Shown here: positions 12,030 through 24,047 of the stretch, piece by piece
Layout: every line of letters begins with the position of its first letter
Numbering within the stretch: the first letter of the stretch is position 1
Source: Macrotis lagotis
Lineage: Eukaryota; Chordata; Mammalia; Peramelemorphia; Peramelidae
Direction: 5' to 3'
DNA length: 64,000 bases
Assembly: GCF_037893015.1 (NCBI RefSeq)
Contig: NC_133665.1
Span: forward strand, 105,119,937-105,183,936
Made by a program: the position numbers and the translations under genes
The notes under the pieces: generated by a model
What the model saw: the letters and a program-made list of their open reading frames with translations, nothing else
Databases searched by the model: none
What the model was told of the DNA's origin: nothing

Positions 12030-12850
12030 CTTCCCCTTATGCTGTCCACTGTGGAACGGAGATCATCATGAGCGTCCAGGGCTAGGCCTCTTCACCCCTG
12101 ATGGGAAGGCTGGGGCCCCTAGTCCTTCACTGAAGGCCTTTCTCTAGGGGGAGGAAAAAGAGGGGCCCCGACCTTGGGGATGCAGCCAGCTTCTGGTGTT
12201 TCCCCAGGCTTCCCCGGATGGGCCTGCGCCAGGCCACGTGCTTGTTCCTGCCTTTTGATTGGTTGCTTCCTGGAGAGGGAAACCTGATCACGTGGGAGGC
12301 CGATGGGCGGGGCCTCTTGTGGAGGTGGGGCTCAAGTGTCACACAAAGGGTGAGGCTGAATTTCCCCCCACACCTCCCCCCAGGTTTAGGGGTTGCGGTT
12401 CCGACTTGAGGGGAGTTCCGGGGGCAGCTTTTTGAGGTAATCCTTCCGAGTTGATCCTGTGAGAAATGAGCCCCCCCCCCCCCAGATTGCAGGGTGGGGC
12501 GCTCTGGAGAGCAGGCCCCTGGCTTCGCGCTTCCCCTCCCGGCCTTTGCCCCGCTTTCCCGCGCTACTAATGCTGCGCAGGCGCAGCTCCTCCCTCATCC
12601 CCTCCCTCTCCTGGACCCTTGGTCTATGCGATGGAAGCTCCTTGAGGACAAGTATTTTCGAATTTGGTACTTGTTAAAAGTAGGCCCCCGTCTCCGCGAC
12701 CCCTCCCCCCCTTACCCACGGAGGTCGCGGTCTCGAGATCTATGCAGCCCATTCCCCCAGCCGTCGTGCCCTAGACCCAGCGTGGGGAGAGGAACCCGGG
12801 TTCACTTTAACTAACCCCTGTTTCTTCGTCTGTAAACCGAGTCATCTGGA
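12030..12850 (+). promoter_or_regulatory. IHO1: CpG island, probable IHO1 promoter
   Basis: The only strongly GC- and CpG-rich block in the window, about 9 kb upstream of the first coding exon. It contains two palindromic E-boxes CACGTG (12235-12240, 12289-12294), an inverted CCAAT box (ATTGG at 12258), a GC box gggcggggcc (12305-12314) and an NRF1-like site TGCGCAGGCGCAG (12574-12586). A possible 5'UTR exon donor is gag|gtaatc at 12436/12437. No TATA box is evident, which fits a CpG-island promoter. Assignment to IHO1 rests on orientation and proximity. A divergent transcript to the left cannot be excluded. Confidence 0.6.
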
Positions 12851-13021
12851 TAAGAGTTGGCTTAAATGATAGACCTACTAACACTAATGCTAGGCTTTAG
12901 ATGCATGAAATGAAGAAGAAACAGATCCTACTTTCTTTACAATGGTTTTAACCCTTCTCCCCCTATATTTCTCTACCATCTTCCCCTCACCCTTTGAGAT
13001 CTCCCCTCATGTATGGGCACA

Positions 13022-13025
13022 TATG

Positions 13026-13056
<31 letters not shown>

Positions 13057-13080
13057 TATATGTATGTATGTATATATATC
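13022..13080. repeat. (TA)n/(TATG)n microsatellite
   Basis: Alternating pyrimidine-purine tract with TATG interruptions. Confidence 0.95.
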
Positions 13081-13275
13081 CTCCCTTTATATACTCCACA
13101 GAAATATATGCACAAAGCAGTGCTGGGGTTCAGTCAGTTCTAATGGGTTCCACAGAATTGGTACTTAATTTTTTGTTGTTTCACAAATGGGTTGATTTAT
13201 TTGAACCCCACCACTGATATATGTAGTTGTATTTTAATATATATGTCTACACATATGTAAATATGGTATACTTGG

Positions 13276-13400
13276 GGTTTTTTTTAGGTTTTTGCAAGGC
13301 AATGCAGTTAAGTGACTGGCCCAAGACCACACAGCTAGGTAATTATTGAGTGTCTGAGGTCCGATTTGAACTCAGGTACTCCTGACTCCAGGACCACCTC
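13276..13400 (-). mobile_element. WSINE1-type SINE, head missing
   Basis: Reverse copy from the tail (aggtttttgcaaggcaatg) to cctgactccaggacc. The sequence then stops, so about 25 bp of the SINE 5' head is absent. Confidence 0.85.
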
Positions 13401-14747
13401 ATATATACTGTAAATGCATACAACATCTCTTCCCCAAAATATATAGTAAGCATAGATATATAAGCTGCGGAAATGATAAGGAAAACGTCTTTGAAGTAGT
13501 AAGACTCAATAATCTTTGGACATATAGGTGCTGAATAAGCATTTTATTAAATACTTTCTGCATGGAGCATCTGGCTGATGCTAAGTAAAGAAGGTGAAGA
13601 AAGCAGATCCAGGCTTTCTGAGAAGACTTGCCATCATTGAGGGTGAATACTTAATTACAGACTTAAGTAGTCCATTACATTCAGATAAAGTTTAGTAACA
13701 TAAGTGTAAATAAGGTAAGTGCCATGGAACTTCACCTGTTTGTTTAAAGTTGTGATCTGCACCCCCCTCCCATTTTTACTTAAATCAGCTTAAATCAGAG
13801 TGAGTAACAGTAGCAGATTGAAATGTAGGGCTAGAGGAGCACTGTGATATAAGAAGCAAATGTATTTAGCTCTGATTATAGGAAAGGAAGTATCTAGGTG
13901 AGGAGTAAACAGGAAAATGGGGGATCCAGCATTTATGTAAATACACTCACCATTCCTTCAACTTGATCAGTCTTGTGTGGCAGTGCAAAGTGTAGTTTAG
14001 TGGGAAAATGTAATTCCCACTCATTAGTGAAGAGACAAAATCCTTTGCTATATATACCATTCTGATTTTGTTCTTGAGTATAGTAGATATTTTTATAAAA
14101 GTTCTTGAAATTTTATTGTGAGCTGATTTTAAAAGTAGCAACAAATTTATTTTCCTTATTTTAGGATAATTATTTCAAGTAATGTAAAAGAACTGGAAAA
14201 TGATTGTATTTTTTTTCCCTCAAAATCTTTTTTGTCTTACTTTTTTAGAAAGAAAGGTGACTGAAAGGGTCAGAGAGTGGTAGAAAAAGATGGAAGAAAT
14301 GACTATTTTGTAAATGAGTTTGTAAAACATATAGTTATATTTTTTTAAAAAAGGTGACAGGAAAATCTGAAGTTTTTTTATGTATTATGGGATGACTTGA
14401 CTAGGCTATTACTTTGCTTAATTCTTCAAACAAATAAATGATCACACTTCTTATAGGGGTTCCTTAGATTATTAAATATTAGCTATTTGTGAATAGGTTT
14501 CTATTTTACTGATGCTAGAATAACACCTGCTACATAGCTTAGAAACTTACCAATTAAAATGTTGATTACTTCTCAAAAAACTTAACTCCTTTTTAATCCA
14601 CATAATCTGCTTGGCATCAGTTTAATTTAAAATTACCTTGCCTCTGGACTCCAAAAAAAAAAAATCTGCATTTCTTTTTCTTGCCAAGTGTTTACATATC
14701 TTACTGTGTTTACATATCTAGAATTTTGTTTATTTTTTTCCTTTCAG

Positions 14748-14827
14748 ATCTGTGACATCTTTAGTGTCAAGAACTCCTGGTGTGGAAACTCTTCTACCAC
14801 TTCAACAGCTATTCTGCAATTCTGCAG
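14748..14827 (+). other. IHO1: Putative non-coding 5'UTR exon
   Basis: An 80-bp segment between a strong acceptor (tttttttcctttcag, AG at 14746-14747) and a donor (ctgcag|gtcaga). It has no ATG, as expected of a 5'UTR exon, and lies between the CpG island and the first coding exon on the same strand. It is supported by splice signals only. An RNA-seq junction to 21638 would confirm it. Confidence 0.4.
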
Positions 14828-14844
14828 GTCAGAGGGCTGCCTGG

Positions 14845-14955
14845 GCCACCAAAAGGTTAAATGATTTAGCTAGGATTATACAATCAGTATGTGCCAGGGA
14901 CTAACTCAGACTCATCTTTTTGATCCTGAGACTCCATCCATTATGTTGTGTTGTG
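14845..14955 (-). mobile_element. CORE-SINE remnant (MIR-type)
   Basis: ggttaaatgatttagctagg to gagactccatccattatgtt is the degenerate reverse of a CORE-SINE, just downstream of the putative 5'UTR exon. Confidence 0.45.
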
Positions 14956-15792
14956 GTTCTTGCATATATAATTTTTGGTTCTATGATAACTTCACTGTTA
15001 TGAACTTTTAAATGTTGCTGATGTCCTTTGACTTTGGTTTGAATGTTTGAACTTTGTGAGTATAGAATGCCTTCTGGGTTCTCTCTATCCCAACTCCCAC
15101 AAGCATTGTGTGGGTTAGGTTTCCATGAAGCATTCCTCTCCCAAAAAGAACCATGTGGTATTGAGGTTGGTTTTTGTACTATTATTACTCACAAGTTCTC
15201 ATCTTATGTACTCCCAGATGATAACTAGCCAACCAAACTTAGATTTTAGAAAGGAGTATTTACTGAAATGCCATAGAAAAATGGTATAAACAGAAACTGG
15301 GGTGCTCTCTCTCCCACAAGTACATAGAGTATAAGGTAAAGTGGAATCAAGCTTACAGAAACACATGTAGCAAAGTGGTAACTCACAGCTCAACCTGGGA
15401 ACACAAGTCCTTTTTGCCTCCAATGAGAATTCCTGAAGTTCCTCTGATGGATGTGTGGCATTCTGCTGGACCTTAACAGTAGGGACCCTTGAGTCCAGTT
15501 GCATTTTTGCATTATTTTTTCTTTCACAAAAAAAGTCACTTTCCTCAACCAGCCTTTCTTCAGGAGGTATACTTTGTCCTTTCAGCTTTGAGATGGATGT
15601 ATTGTTTGTACTAGTTCAATCTCTTTGATGACCAGTTTAATGCGAGGAAGGTGACAATACTCCCTCTGGACTTACCTCCACCCTTTTGCTGCTATGGTTA
15701 CAGTGTGTACAAGGATCAGATCTTAAAAAAACTCCCCAAACTTTCCTACTTTCCTACACTCCTGCTTGAATCCCTTTGTGTTTGTATGTTTA

Positions 15793-15793
15793 G

Positions 15794-15853
<60 letters not shown>
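15793..15853. repeat. (TG)n microsatellite
   Basis: About 29 nearly uninterrupted TG units, a likely polymorphic and Z-DNA-prone tract. Confidence 0.97.
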
Positions 15854-15855
<2 letters not shown>

Positions 15856-15974
15856 CAAATCGGTGAAGGGATTCAAGAAGGAATGTGGGTAGACTGGGAG
15901 TGTTATATAAATACATATACACATATGTTCAGAATGTGTGTTTTATTCTTTAACTAATTTGATGTCATTTAATT

Positions 15975-16105
15975 GGGTAACTAGGCGTCACAGTGCATAG
16001 AGTGCCAGGCCTAGAGTCAGAAAGACTCATGTTCCTGATTTAAAATCTCACCTCAGGTACTTACTAGTGTGAGCTTGGGCATGTACTTGACTGAACAAAA
16101 AAGAA
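15975..16105 (+). mobile_element. SINE, diverged
   Basis: gggtaactaggcgtcacagt head, diverged internal promoter and a gagcttgggcatgtacttga tail. The order matches the SINEs, with substantial decay. Confidence 0.6.
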
Positions 16106-16572
16106 AAATTTCATCTAATGACTTGCATTTCTCTACTTGCATCTAGTTTATATCTTTGATTAATTGATTCAATAGTGATATCTATGAATTGTCCATACCT
16201 AATTTATAGATTTGATTGATTGAAAGAAGCATACTTCATTTTCACCTGATGGCTATATCAGTGTACAATGCATCTTGTTAGTTACTTAATTGGGGCTCAG
16301 GTGAAGTGTGTAAAACATTTCTGTTACATGGGCTTGTAAACTTTTTTCTTTTGATCCATGAATGAGGCAAGATTGTGGCAAGATTTGAGAACTGCAGTTC
16401 TATCTAATGATGAGTTTGTACCTTTAGAATAAATACCTGTGGTCAATCCATCAGGATTTGGTGAATTTAGATAACCCTCTTTGGGGAGTATAGAAAGGCC
16501 TCCTGGGGAGCTAGGACTATGACCCCAAGCACAGTGTGTGGGATAACAATCCATTTTAAAAAATAGAGACTA

Positions 16573-16732
16573 GGGGTGGCTAAGTGGCATAGTGGACAAA
16601 GCACCAGCCCTGGAGTCAGGAGTACCTGGGTTCAAATCCGGTCTCAGACACTTAATAATTACCTAGCTGCATGGCCTTGGGCAAGCCATTTAACCCCGTT
16701 TGCCTTGCAAAAAACCTAAAAAAAAAAAAAAA
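16573..16732 (+). mobile_element. WSINE1-type SINE
   Basis: Complete head-to-tail copy (ggggtggctaagtggcatag to ccttgcaaaaaacct plus a 15-A tail). Confidence 0.93.
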
Positions 16733-17310
16733 GACTCCTCTAAGAAAAAAAGAAAGTTTATTTTGGCTTTTCTGGAGAAAAGGGCATACTTAAAGTTTCA
16801 CAAAGGTAGTGAAAATCAAGGAGCTGCCTGATGTGACAGTCAAGCAAGATTATATAGCCTGTCCTGTCCCCCCCCCAGCCCCCTCTTCCAACTTGATTAT
16901 TTAAGGTTTTCAGTTACAATCTTTTACTTGAAAAATCTCCCCTTTAACAAAGAGAAGAATAAAATGTTTTAAAAGAATATTACCTCACCATCCAGATGGG
17001 CCACCTAGCCGCCCTGGAATATTAACTCTTAAGAGGGAATATTCCACTTAACTGGTAGGAGTCTAAGTGAATTCCAGTTTATCATTCTTGACCTTTTCTG
17101 TTTCATGGGCTAAACTTTTCCTGAACTGTTTTTGCTGTTTGAACTATAAACTTCCTTTAAGTGTGAGGCATTTAATAAATGTTCAAGTGAAGCTAGATTA
17201 TTAAAAAAATAAACTCTTTTCTTTCTGCTTTCATCTCATTTAGTTTTGTTATTTATTTATTTACTTTGTAAGAAGAATCATTTGGTGAACTCCTTTGAAA
17301 TTAGAGTACA

Positions 17311-17466
17311 GGGGCAGCTAGGTGGCATAGTGGATAGAGCACTGGCCCTGGAGTCCGGAGTACCTGAGTTCAAATCCAGCCTCAGGCACTTAATAATTAC
17401 CTAGCTGTGTGGCTTTGGACAAGTCACTTAACCCCATTGCCCTGCAAAAAAAATCTAAAAAAAAAG
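17311..17466 (+). mobile_element. WSINE1-type SINE
   Basis: Complete copy flanked by tagagtaca at 17302-17310 and 17467-17475. Confidence 0.95.
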
Positions 17467-17847
17467 TAGAGTACAAAGAAAAAATTAATATATCCCTGTA
17501 TTCAGACAAGTTGAAACTAATTAATTGCTGTATTTAGTAAAAACTAACCAATTTTTTTCAGATAAGACAAATGTAACTTAGAAGATAGTCTTTTGCTTTT
17601 ATATCACCTCCATTTCCAAAGATATTCCTTCCCCTTGCTCCCCAGAGAGCCATTCCTTATTAAAAAAAAAAGAGAAAAAAATGGGAGGAAAAAAAAGCTA
17701 TTCACCAAAGTTAGCCAACACCTCAACTGAGTCCCATAGTATATGCAATGTTAATGTATTCCTTTAGTTCCCTACCTCTTCAAAGAAGGGAGGGAAATGC
17801 AGGTTAGTCTTTTAAATAATAATCACTTAAATTAGAACACAGTGTTC

Positions 17848-18004
17848 TTTTTTTTTTTTTAGGTTTTTGCAAGGCAAATGGGGTTAAGAGGCTTGCCCAA
17901 GGCCACACAGCTAGGTAATTATTAAGTGTCTGAGGTTGGATTTGAACTCAGGTACTCCTGACTCCAGGGCCGGTGCTCTATCCTCTATACCACCTAGCCA
18001 CCCT
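17848..18004 (-). mobile_element. WSINE1-type SINE
   Basis: Complete reverse copy, poly(T) start, ending accacctagccaccct. Little diverged. Confidence 0.95.
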
Positions 18005-19589
18005 GTAAATGAACTTTTGAGACAAAGAAAAGCAATTAAGAAAAATGTCAAATCTGATAATATAGACCAAATGCTAGCTGCTGCAGTTGTCCTTCCAACT
18101 TTATAAAGAGAGAGAAGAGGTAGGTTTCATTATATATTCTCAGGGAGTTGAATTGATTTTTTCCATTACAAAGACTTGAAGTTCTTTTGTGTGATCTTTT
18201 CATTTTCATTGTTGTAGTCACTATGTTTATTATTTCTTAGTTTTGCTTATTTTCCTCTTCATCAGTTCATATAAATTTTCTTGTTTCTCTGAATTCCTAA
18301 TGTTAAACCCAAAGAGCAAGACAGAAACCAAAATTTGATAAGTTTTGGAGATTATTACCTGACTATGTGGAGTTACATTTTCCCTCAAATTGCATAACAC
18401 CGAGTGTCCAAAGAACAAGGTTTTTATAGTATTGGGGGGGTATTGTGAGTAAGCAGGATACAGAAACAGAGATAGCAGTTAGATATATTTCCTTGTTAGA
18501 CTATTACAAACATATGCAAACATATGGCCTAGTATAGCTCTTGCTTTATGTCTTAACATGTTTCCCAAGACAGAGGGAGTCACATATTCATGGGCTTCCC
18601 ACAGATTCAAGGAGAGTGGAATTTACTATCTTATGGTTCCAGCTGCATCGGGAGGAAGGGGAGGAGTCTTGGGAGAAAGCAGGAATTTTATAGATACAGT
18701 AAAATGATTAAGTTAACAAGAGCATTTTGCAAGTTTCAGACAAGTTTTTGGTATATCTCTTGAACCCAGAGTCAACCATTTGGGTACAGTCAGAATGTTC
18801 TCAGACCCAAAATGGTGCCTACCCAAAGTTATATTTCTCAGGAGTTTCTTGGGGCCCAGAAAAGTGTCAAGGACCCCTTTTATACAAGGATTACACAAAT
18901 ATTAATATTGTACTTCACTTATATGCCTCATACTGCACTATAATGGTCCATTATAGTCACATACTGAAATTCATTCAATCATTCTTCATTTGATGGGCAT
19001 ACATTTAGTGTGCTACAACAAAGAGTGGTGTGGAAGATTCTGCACCATTTAGTATGTTGGATCCTTGTTTTTGTATTTGATTTCCTTGAATTATATGCCC
19101 TAGGCCAAAGGGTATGGACAATTTAATCATTTTTCTTGCTTAATTAGGATATTAAGTTTTAGTGCTAGATTATCATCCATTTTCTGAGAAAACTGAGATG
19201 TACTCAGAAGATTAGGCGACTTCTTATAGTCACAGGGCTAATAATTTTAAAGAGAGAACCAGATATTTTTGAATTAGTTTTTAGATTATGAAAATCGAGG
19301 AAAAGGAGAAAGTGATGTGTATAACCATTTTTGACTAGTGTTTAATTGTAAAGTCAAGACCTTATAACTTTGTGGTTTCTGAATAATGTGTTTGTCTGCT
19401 GGATTGCATTACTGTTTTAGAATAAGAAACAGGCTTGGAATGCCCAATTAAGTTCTATCTATTTTAAAAGAATTGTTTATATTTTAGTATAATAAACTTC
19501 CCAAAATAGATGGTATAAAATACAAATGTTAATATTTACTCTCAAATGTTTCAGTATGTATTTAGTGTTCTGTATGACTCTAGTCAAGT

Positions 19590-19740
19590 CACTTTATCTG
19601 TTTGTCTTAGTTTCCTCATCTGTAAAATGAGCCCAAAAGGTGGTATGGCAAACCACTCCAAACCACTTATCTTTGATAAGAATACCCCCAATGAAGTCAC
19701 AAAAAGTTGGACATGATTGAAAAAACGATGGAACAACAAA
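19590..19740 (+). mobile_element. CORE-SINE, 3' half
   Basis: agtcaagtcactttatctgt, tttcctcatctgtaaaatga, ggcaaaccactcc and gaagtcacaaaaagttggac form the sense 3' half of a marsupial CORE-SINE. Confidence 0.65.
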
Positions 19741-19839
19741 GAAATAACTATTACTGCTTCTTACGTATTATCTCAGTACCTGTATGTCTTCTACACATTT
19801 GTTGAAGTCAGTGTTAATCAGAGTTAAATCAGTTAAAAT

Positions 19840-20300
19840 TAATCATTGTATAAATATTTATTAAGCACCTGCTTTGTAACAGACACTGTGTTAAGAACCA
19901 GGGATACAAAGAGAAGCAGTTCAAGTCCCTGTTCAAGGAGATCACAATCTAATGGACGAGATGCAAACAACTATTTGCAAACAAGTTTTATGCAGCATAA
20001 ACTAGATATAATCAACATAGAGAAGGTCTTAGAATTAAAGAGAATCAGGAAACACTTCTTTATATGATAGGATTTTAGTTTGGACTTGAGGGAAGCCAGG
20101 AGGTGGAGATGATGAATATTTCAAGTCTCAGGGAAACTAGGCAGCAAAAATTTGGAGTCTTGTAAATGGAGTTGAATTGTGCACGGAAAAGGAAGGAGAC
20201 CAGTGTCACTGGATCTCACAGTTCCTGGAGGCTGAAGAAGGCATCTAGGAGGGTTATTACAAAGATAATATATTGTAATCATTTGTATGTTATTGAATCT
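19840..20300 (+). mobile_element. L2-type LINE remnant
   Basis: atttattaagcacctgcttt, cagacactgtgttaagaacc, ggagatcacaatctaatgga and gaccagtgtcactggatc follow the order of the LINE also seen at 2255 and 8240. Interrupted downstream by a SINE. Confidence 0.5.
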
Positions 20301-20324
20301 CTCTTAGCAGAACACAAGCTTTCT

Positions 20325-20482
20325 TTTTTTGCAAGGCAAATGGAGTTAAGTGGCTTGCCCAAGGCCACACAGCTAGGTAATTATTAAGTGTCTGAGGTTG
20401 GATTTGAACTCAGGTACTCAGGTACTCCTGACTCCAGGGCCAGTGCTCTTATCCACTGTGCCACCTAGCCGCCCCTGAAAAT
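20325..20482 (-). mobile_element. WSINE1-type SINE
   Basis: Reverse copy with near-consensus sequence. Flanks aagctttct at 20316-20324 and 20483-20491 match. A gtactcaggtactc stutter duplicates seven bases inside it. Confidence 0.93.
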
Positions 20483-21648
20483 AAGCTTTCTGATGGCAAG
20501 ACCTAGATTTTATTTAGCATGCTATAAGGAAAAGAATGCTGAACCTGGGCTTGAATCCCACTGCTGAAATTTCCTAGTTTTGTGACCTCATGTCATCTCT
20601 TGTGTTAACTATAATTTCCCTTTGGCTAAAATGAAACAACAAAGTTAGTTTTATAAATGAAGTTTAACTCTCTAGGATCTTACCAAAACCCATGGGTGTA
20701 TGGCATCCTTACAAATGCCAACACTGACTCAATATTTTGGGGGAATTTTTATACAATTTGAACATGTAATAATAAAACTTAGGTGGCCAACCAATGAGAT
20801 TTCACATAGATGACATGATTTTACCAAACAATTCTCTCAAATCTTATAATATTTACTGAAAATTCCTATTGACAAGAATTCCACTTATGTTGAAGAGTAA
20901 ATGTTTACAAACAACAATAGGATTTTCTCTTTTCTTATCCAGGATGTCTCTTATCTTAAAGTTTGTTGATCAGGTACTAACATTGAGATAACTGGATAGT
21001 ATTGATATAGGTGTAGTCAACATTGCGGGAGACAGGCCTTACATAACAGAATAACATTTTATAAATCTTAGTTAAAGGTTAAGAGACTAACTTCTGATTA
21101 GTAATATATAGATCAAGAAATGTTAATTCCATCTTAAAGATATCATACTAGACCCTAGGATTATTGCTTTTTTCAGTTGTAAAATGAAGATAAATTGTAA
21201 TAATCTCTCACAGGATTTTGTGATCATACATTTAGAGCTGAATGAATCACAGAGATCATTTGTCCCAAATCTCTTGTTTTAAAAATGAGGTTTAAAGATA
21301 TGAACTGTCATGTTCAAGGTCATGTAACTGATTAGTGACTAAGTCAGAATTCACATGTAGGCCTGGTCAACTAAATAAACATGGAATTTTGACTGAATTA
21401 GCTGATGATAGATTAGAATACTTTCTATTTTTTTTTCTCTATTTCAAAGCAACCAAAAATTCTTCCTAGGGAAAGGTTTGTGCTTGTTAAGATGGTAAAG
21501 AAAACGTCTTGATGGAAATATAATATAGATACTACTGTTAGGACATCCTGGTTTCCACAGAATAGGCATTTGTTAATTGTTTTTGAAAAAATTACTCTAA
21601 ATTGGTATAATTAATGATTTTTCCTTATTTCTAATAGAATCTTAAGAA

Positions 21649-21704
21649 ATGAACTCTAATATCTGGAATGTCAAAGAGATGTTCAGTGTCCCTCTGGGCC
21701 CAGG
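21649..21704 (+). CDS. IHO1: IHO1 (CCDC36) coding exon 1, start codon
   Basis: The exon begins at 21638 after a ctaatag acceptor and has 11 nt of 5'UTR. ATG at 21649 is in good context (aagaaATGa), and the exon ends at 21704 before gtaagt (phase 2, 18 full codons). The encoded start, MNSNIWNVKEMFSVPLGP, closely resembles the N-terminus of mammalian IHO1 as I recall it, including the conserved W-N-x-K-E-M core. IHO1 binds HORMAD1 on unsynapsed meiotic chromosome axes and recruits REC114-MEI4, so that SPO11 can make double-strand breaks; it is the animal counterpart of yeast Mer2. Expression is expected in early meiotic prophase germ cells. This exon alone is short; its identity is secured by the two following exons, whose phases chain with it. 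Confidence 0.9.
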
Positions 21705-22151
21705 GTAAGTTTTATAAATATATACTCTGTAGATTAAGGAAGATCTTGTGGCTGCATTTATTATCTTATTTAAGGAGAAAATTTAATTCAGTAAATATAT
21801 CCATTAAATAATACATGACTGACATTGTTTTAGGTACTATGGGCAGATACAGATAAAGTATAAAACACAGTCCAGGTTATTCAAATTCTTTATAGTCCAA
21901 TTAAAGAAACAGTTTAATTCAACACGTTTGTTCAATAAGTAATTACTTAGTGTCCAACTCTGGTTTAGATATTACAAGAAATACAGAAACTGGACATATG
22001 GTCTCTCATATCTAGGAACTAAAATCAATTGAATGAATGAATGAAAAAGCATTTATTAAAGAATTTTCTATTTGCCAGGCACTGTCATGCACCCTGATGA
22101 TACAAATTCAAGTAAGCAAGGCAATCCCTGGCCTCATGGAGCTGACATTTT

Positions 22152-22212
22152 GAATGTGGGTCCTCCTGACTCCATAGTCTGTGGTCTATCCGCTTTGCCA
22201 TCTACCTGCCCC
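22152..22212 (-). mobile_element. 61-bp tail-less SINE fragment with perfect target duplication
   Basis: The insert gtgggtcctcctgactccat to ccatctacctgcccc is the head half of a SINE in reverse, with no tail or poly(T). It is flanked by an exact 14-bp repeat, ggagctgacatttt, at 22138-22151 and 22213-22226, inside an L2-type LINE. Confidence 0.8.
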
Positions 22213-22324
22213 GGAGCTGACATTTTAATAGAGGAAGACAACATATCTAATTAGAAATAGGCAGAAAGTGGTGTGGGAACTGAGAACAGAACTAGATAAA
22301 GTGAAACCTCACCTATCAGAGGAC

Positions 22325-22530
22325 AGGGTCAAAGGGAATATAACTGAAGAAATAATTTCATTCACCAATCATTTATTAAACACCTACATTGTTCCCACAC
22401 TAAAATAGTAGATACTTTGGAGTGTAAAGGGTCAAAGGGAATATAACTGAAGAAATAATTTCATTCAGTAATCATTTATTAAACACCTACATTGTTCCCA
22501 CACTAAAATAGTAGATACTTTGGAGTGTAA
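22325..22530 (+). repeat. Tandem duplication, two copies of 103 bp
   Basis: 22325-22427 and 22428-22530 are identical except for a few bases around cattcaccaatc versus cattcagtaatc. The near identity suggests a recent event. Confidence 0.95.
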
Positions 22531-22535
22531 AGAGG

Positions 22536-22576
22536 ATATATATATATACATATATATATATGTATGTATGTATGTA
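22536..22576. repeat. (TA)n/(TATG)n microsatellite
   Basis: Abuts the 103-bp tandem duplication. Confidence 0.93.
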
Positions 22577-24047
22577 AAAAGATGTCCCTACTATTGAGGA
22601 CCTTACCATCTAAATGGGTAGATAAGACATAAACACACAATGAGCACATAGCATCATAAAATAGTTATATAGCTTTATGAAATTATGTGGGACAAACTCA
22701 AAAAGATAGAAGTTCATGATAGCTTTTAAATTGAACAAGTTAGGTATTATCCTGTCAGATATCCTAATCTGTGGACTGACTAGAGAAAATTTTCCAGCCC
22801 ACATAGACAAAGTAATTTACCTGTGAGCACATATTGGTACCTACCAGCTATGTCTTTTACCTAGCTTCTGTTTTAACTAATAGGTGAGAGGGTATTCTAG
22901 AAGTGGAGGGAAGAAATTTAAGAAATTTCTAATTGTCCTCCTGTATGAGTACTCATTGCATGATTGCTTTTGTCCAGACACTTACATGAAAATTCATTAT
23001 TAATATATCAGAAATCTACTGTTTTGTTCTCTTTAAGAAAAAAGTTAGTTAGTATTGAGTATGAAAAAAATTTACAATCTTTGTTTATTTCAAAACTTAC
23101 CTAAAATATGGGAATAGAGTGTGATTCAACTTGACCTTCTAATTTATTCCAGCTCAACTAATCACTGTGGCTTTGTGAGTGGGGGTGGGGAATCACAAAG
23201 ATCTATTTTGAACTACTATTATGCAACTTTTCATCTATATATGTATATACATTCATATTTACATATATACTCATATATATATTAATACTTATAGCTCTAT
23301 CTTTCCAGAGTGTATGGAGTTTGTAATTTATCATTATTTTTCATTAATGATATAAAATATTTTTCTTGCTTAGGATATGTATTATATTTATATACTACTT
23401 ATTTTAAATTTTATATTTTGAAAAGAATGACCTTTGTGGGTTTCGGATTTTTAAAATAATTTGATAGTACCCTATGGCACAAATAATCTATATTTCTCTT
23501 AAATTTGACATTAATACTCTCTTATTTGTTCAACCTATATGGTTTATTATATTCAGATGGAATTGACATTAATTTTAGTTCAATTTCATTAGTGCTTTTT
23601 GGGTTACAAAGTCTTCCCCCCAACAACCCTAGGAAGTAGGTAGAACAAGTATTATATCTCCAATAGATAAGTAATAAAACTATCACTTGCCAATATGCCT
23701 AGTGGTAGATTTGATAGAATCAGGGAGTCCAACTCAGCTCTATGACTTCCACTGTATGGCAGCACTGTGCTCCTACTGCTCCCTACATTCTTTAAGAGTT
23801 AAGAGAATGAATAATATTGCCAAATTCATTATAGGAAGATAATGAATGGAGTAACTTCCCACAGGAAATTTTGAAAGTTTCAACAATTGATAATTTCTTA
23901 TCCGAGTATCTTTTCTTTTTTTGTAAAATGAGAAGGTTGGACTAGATGATAGCTCAAGTCTAAAGGAGAGGGCAGTGATTCTTCTGAAAGCTGTAAGTGT
24001 ATATAAAATGTAAGTAGTCAAGAAAAATACAAAGACAGGAGTTTTTT

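Larger units (their letters stand above)
12437..14747 (+). other. IHO1: Presumed first intron (5'UTR)
   Basis: If the donor at 12437 is used, this is intron 1. Apart from a TA-rich microsatellite and one truncated SINE I see only unique AT-rich sequence. Confidence 0.3.
14828..21637 (+). other. IHO1: Intron before coding exon 1
   Basis: Interval between the putative 5'UTR exon and coding exon 1. It holds SINEs, a TG repeat and L2-type remnants. The stretch 18230-19250 shows no feature I can name with confidence, though 18940-19170 faintly resembles an old antisense L1 end. Confidence 0.4.

Noticed and set aside
12386-12814. Several GC-rich open frames in the CpG island
   Set aside because: Overlapping frames on both strands with homopolymer-rich low-complexity products; expected in GC-rich promoter DNA.
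18230-18900. Possible second LTR/provirus
   Set aside because: ggacactcggtg near 18390 (reverse) resembled a primer site but no TG...CA-bounded LTR or tRNA match could be built.
22325-22530. CRISPR-like direct repeat
   Set aside because: Two long adjacent copies without spacers in a mammalian intron; a simple tandem duplication.
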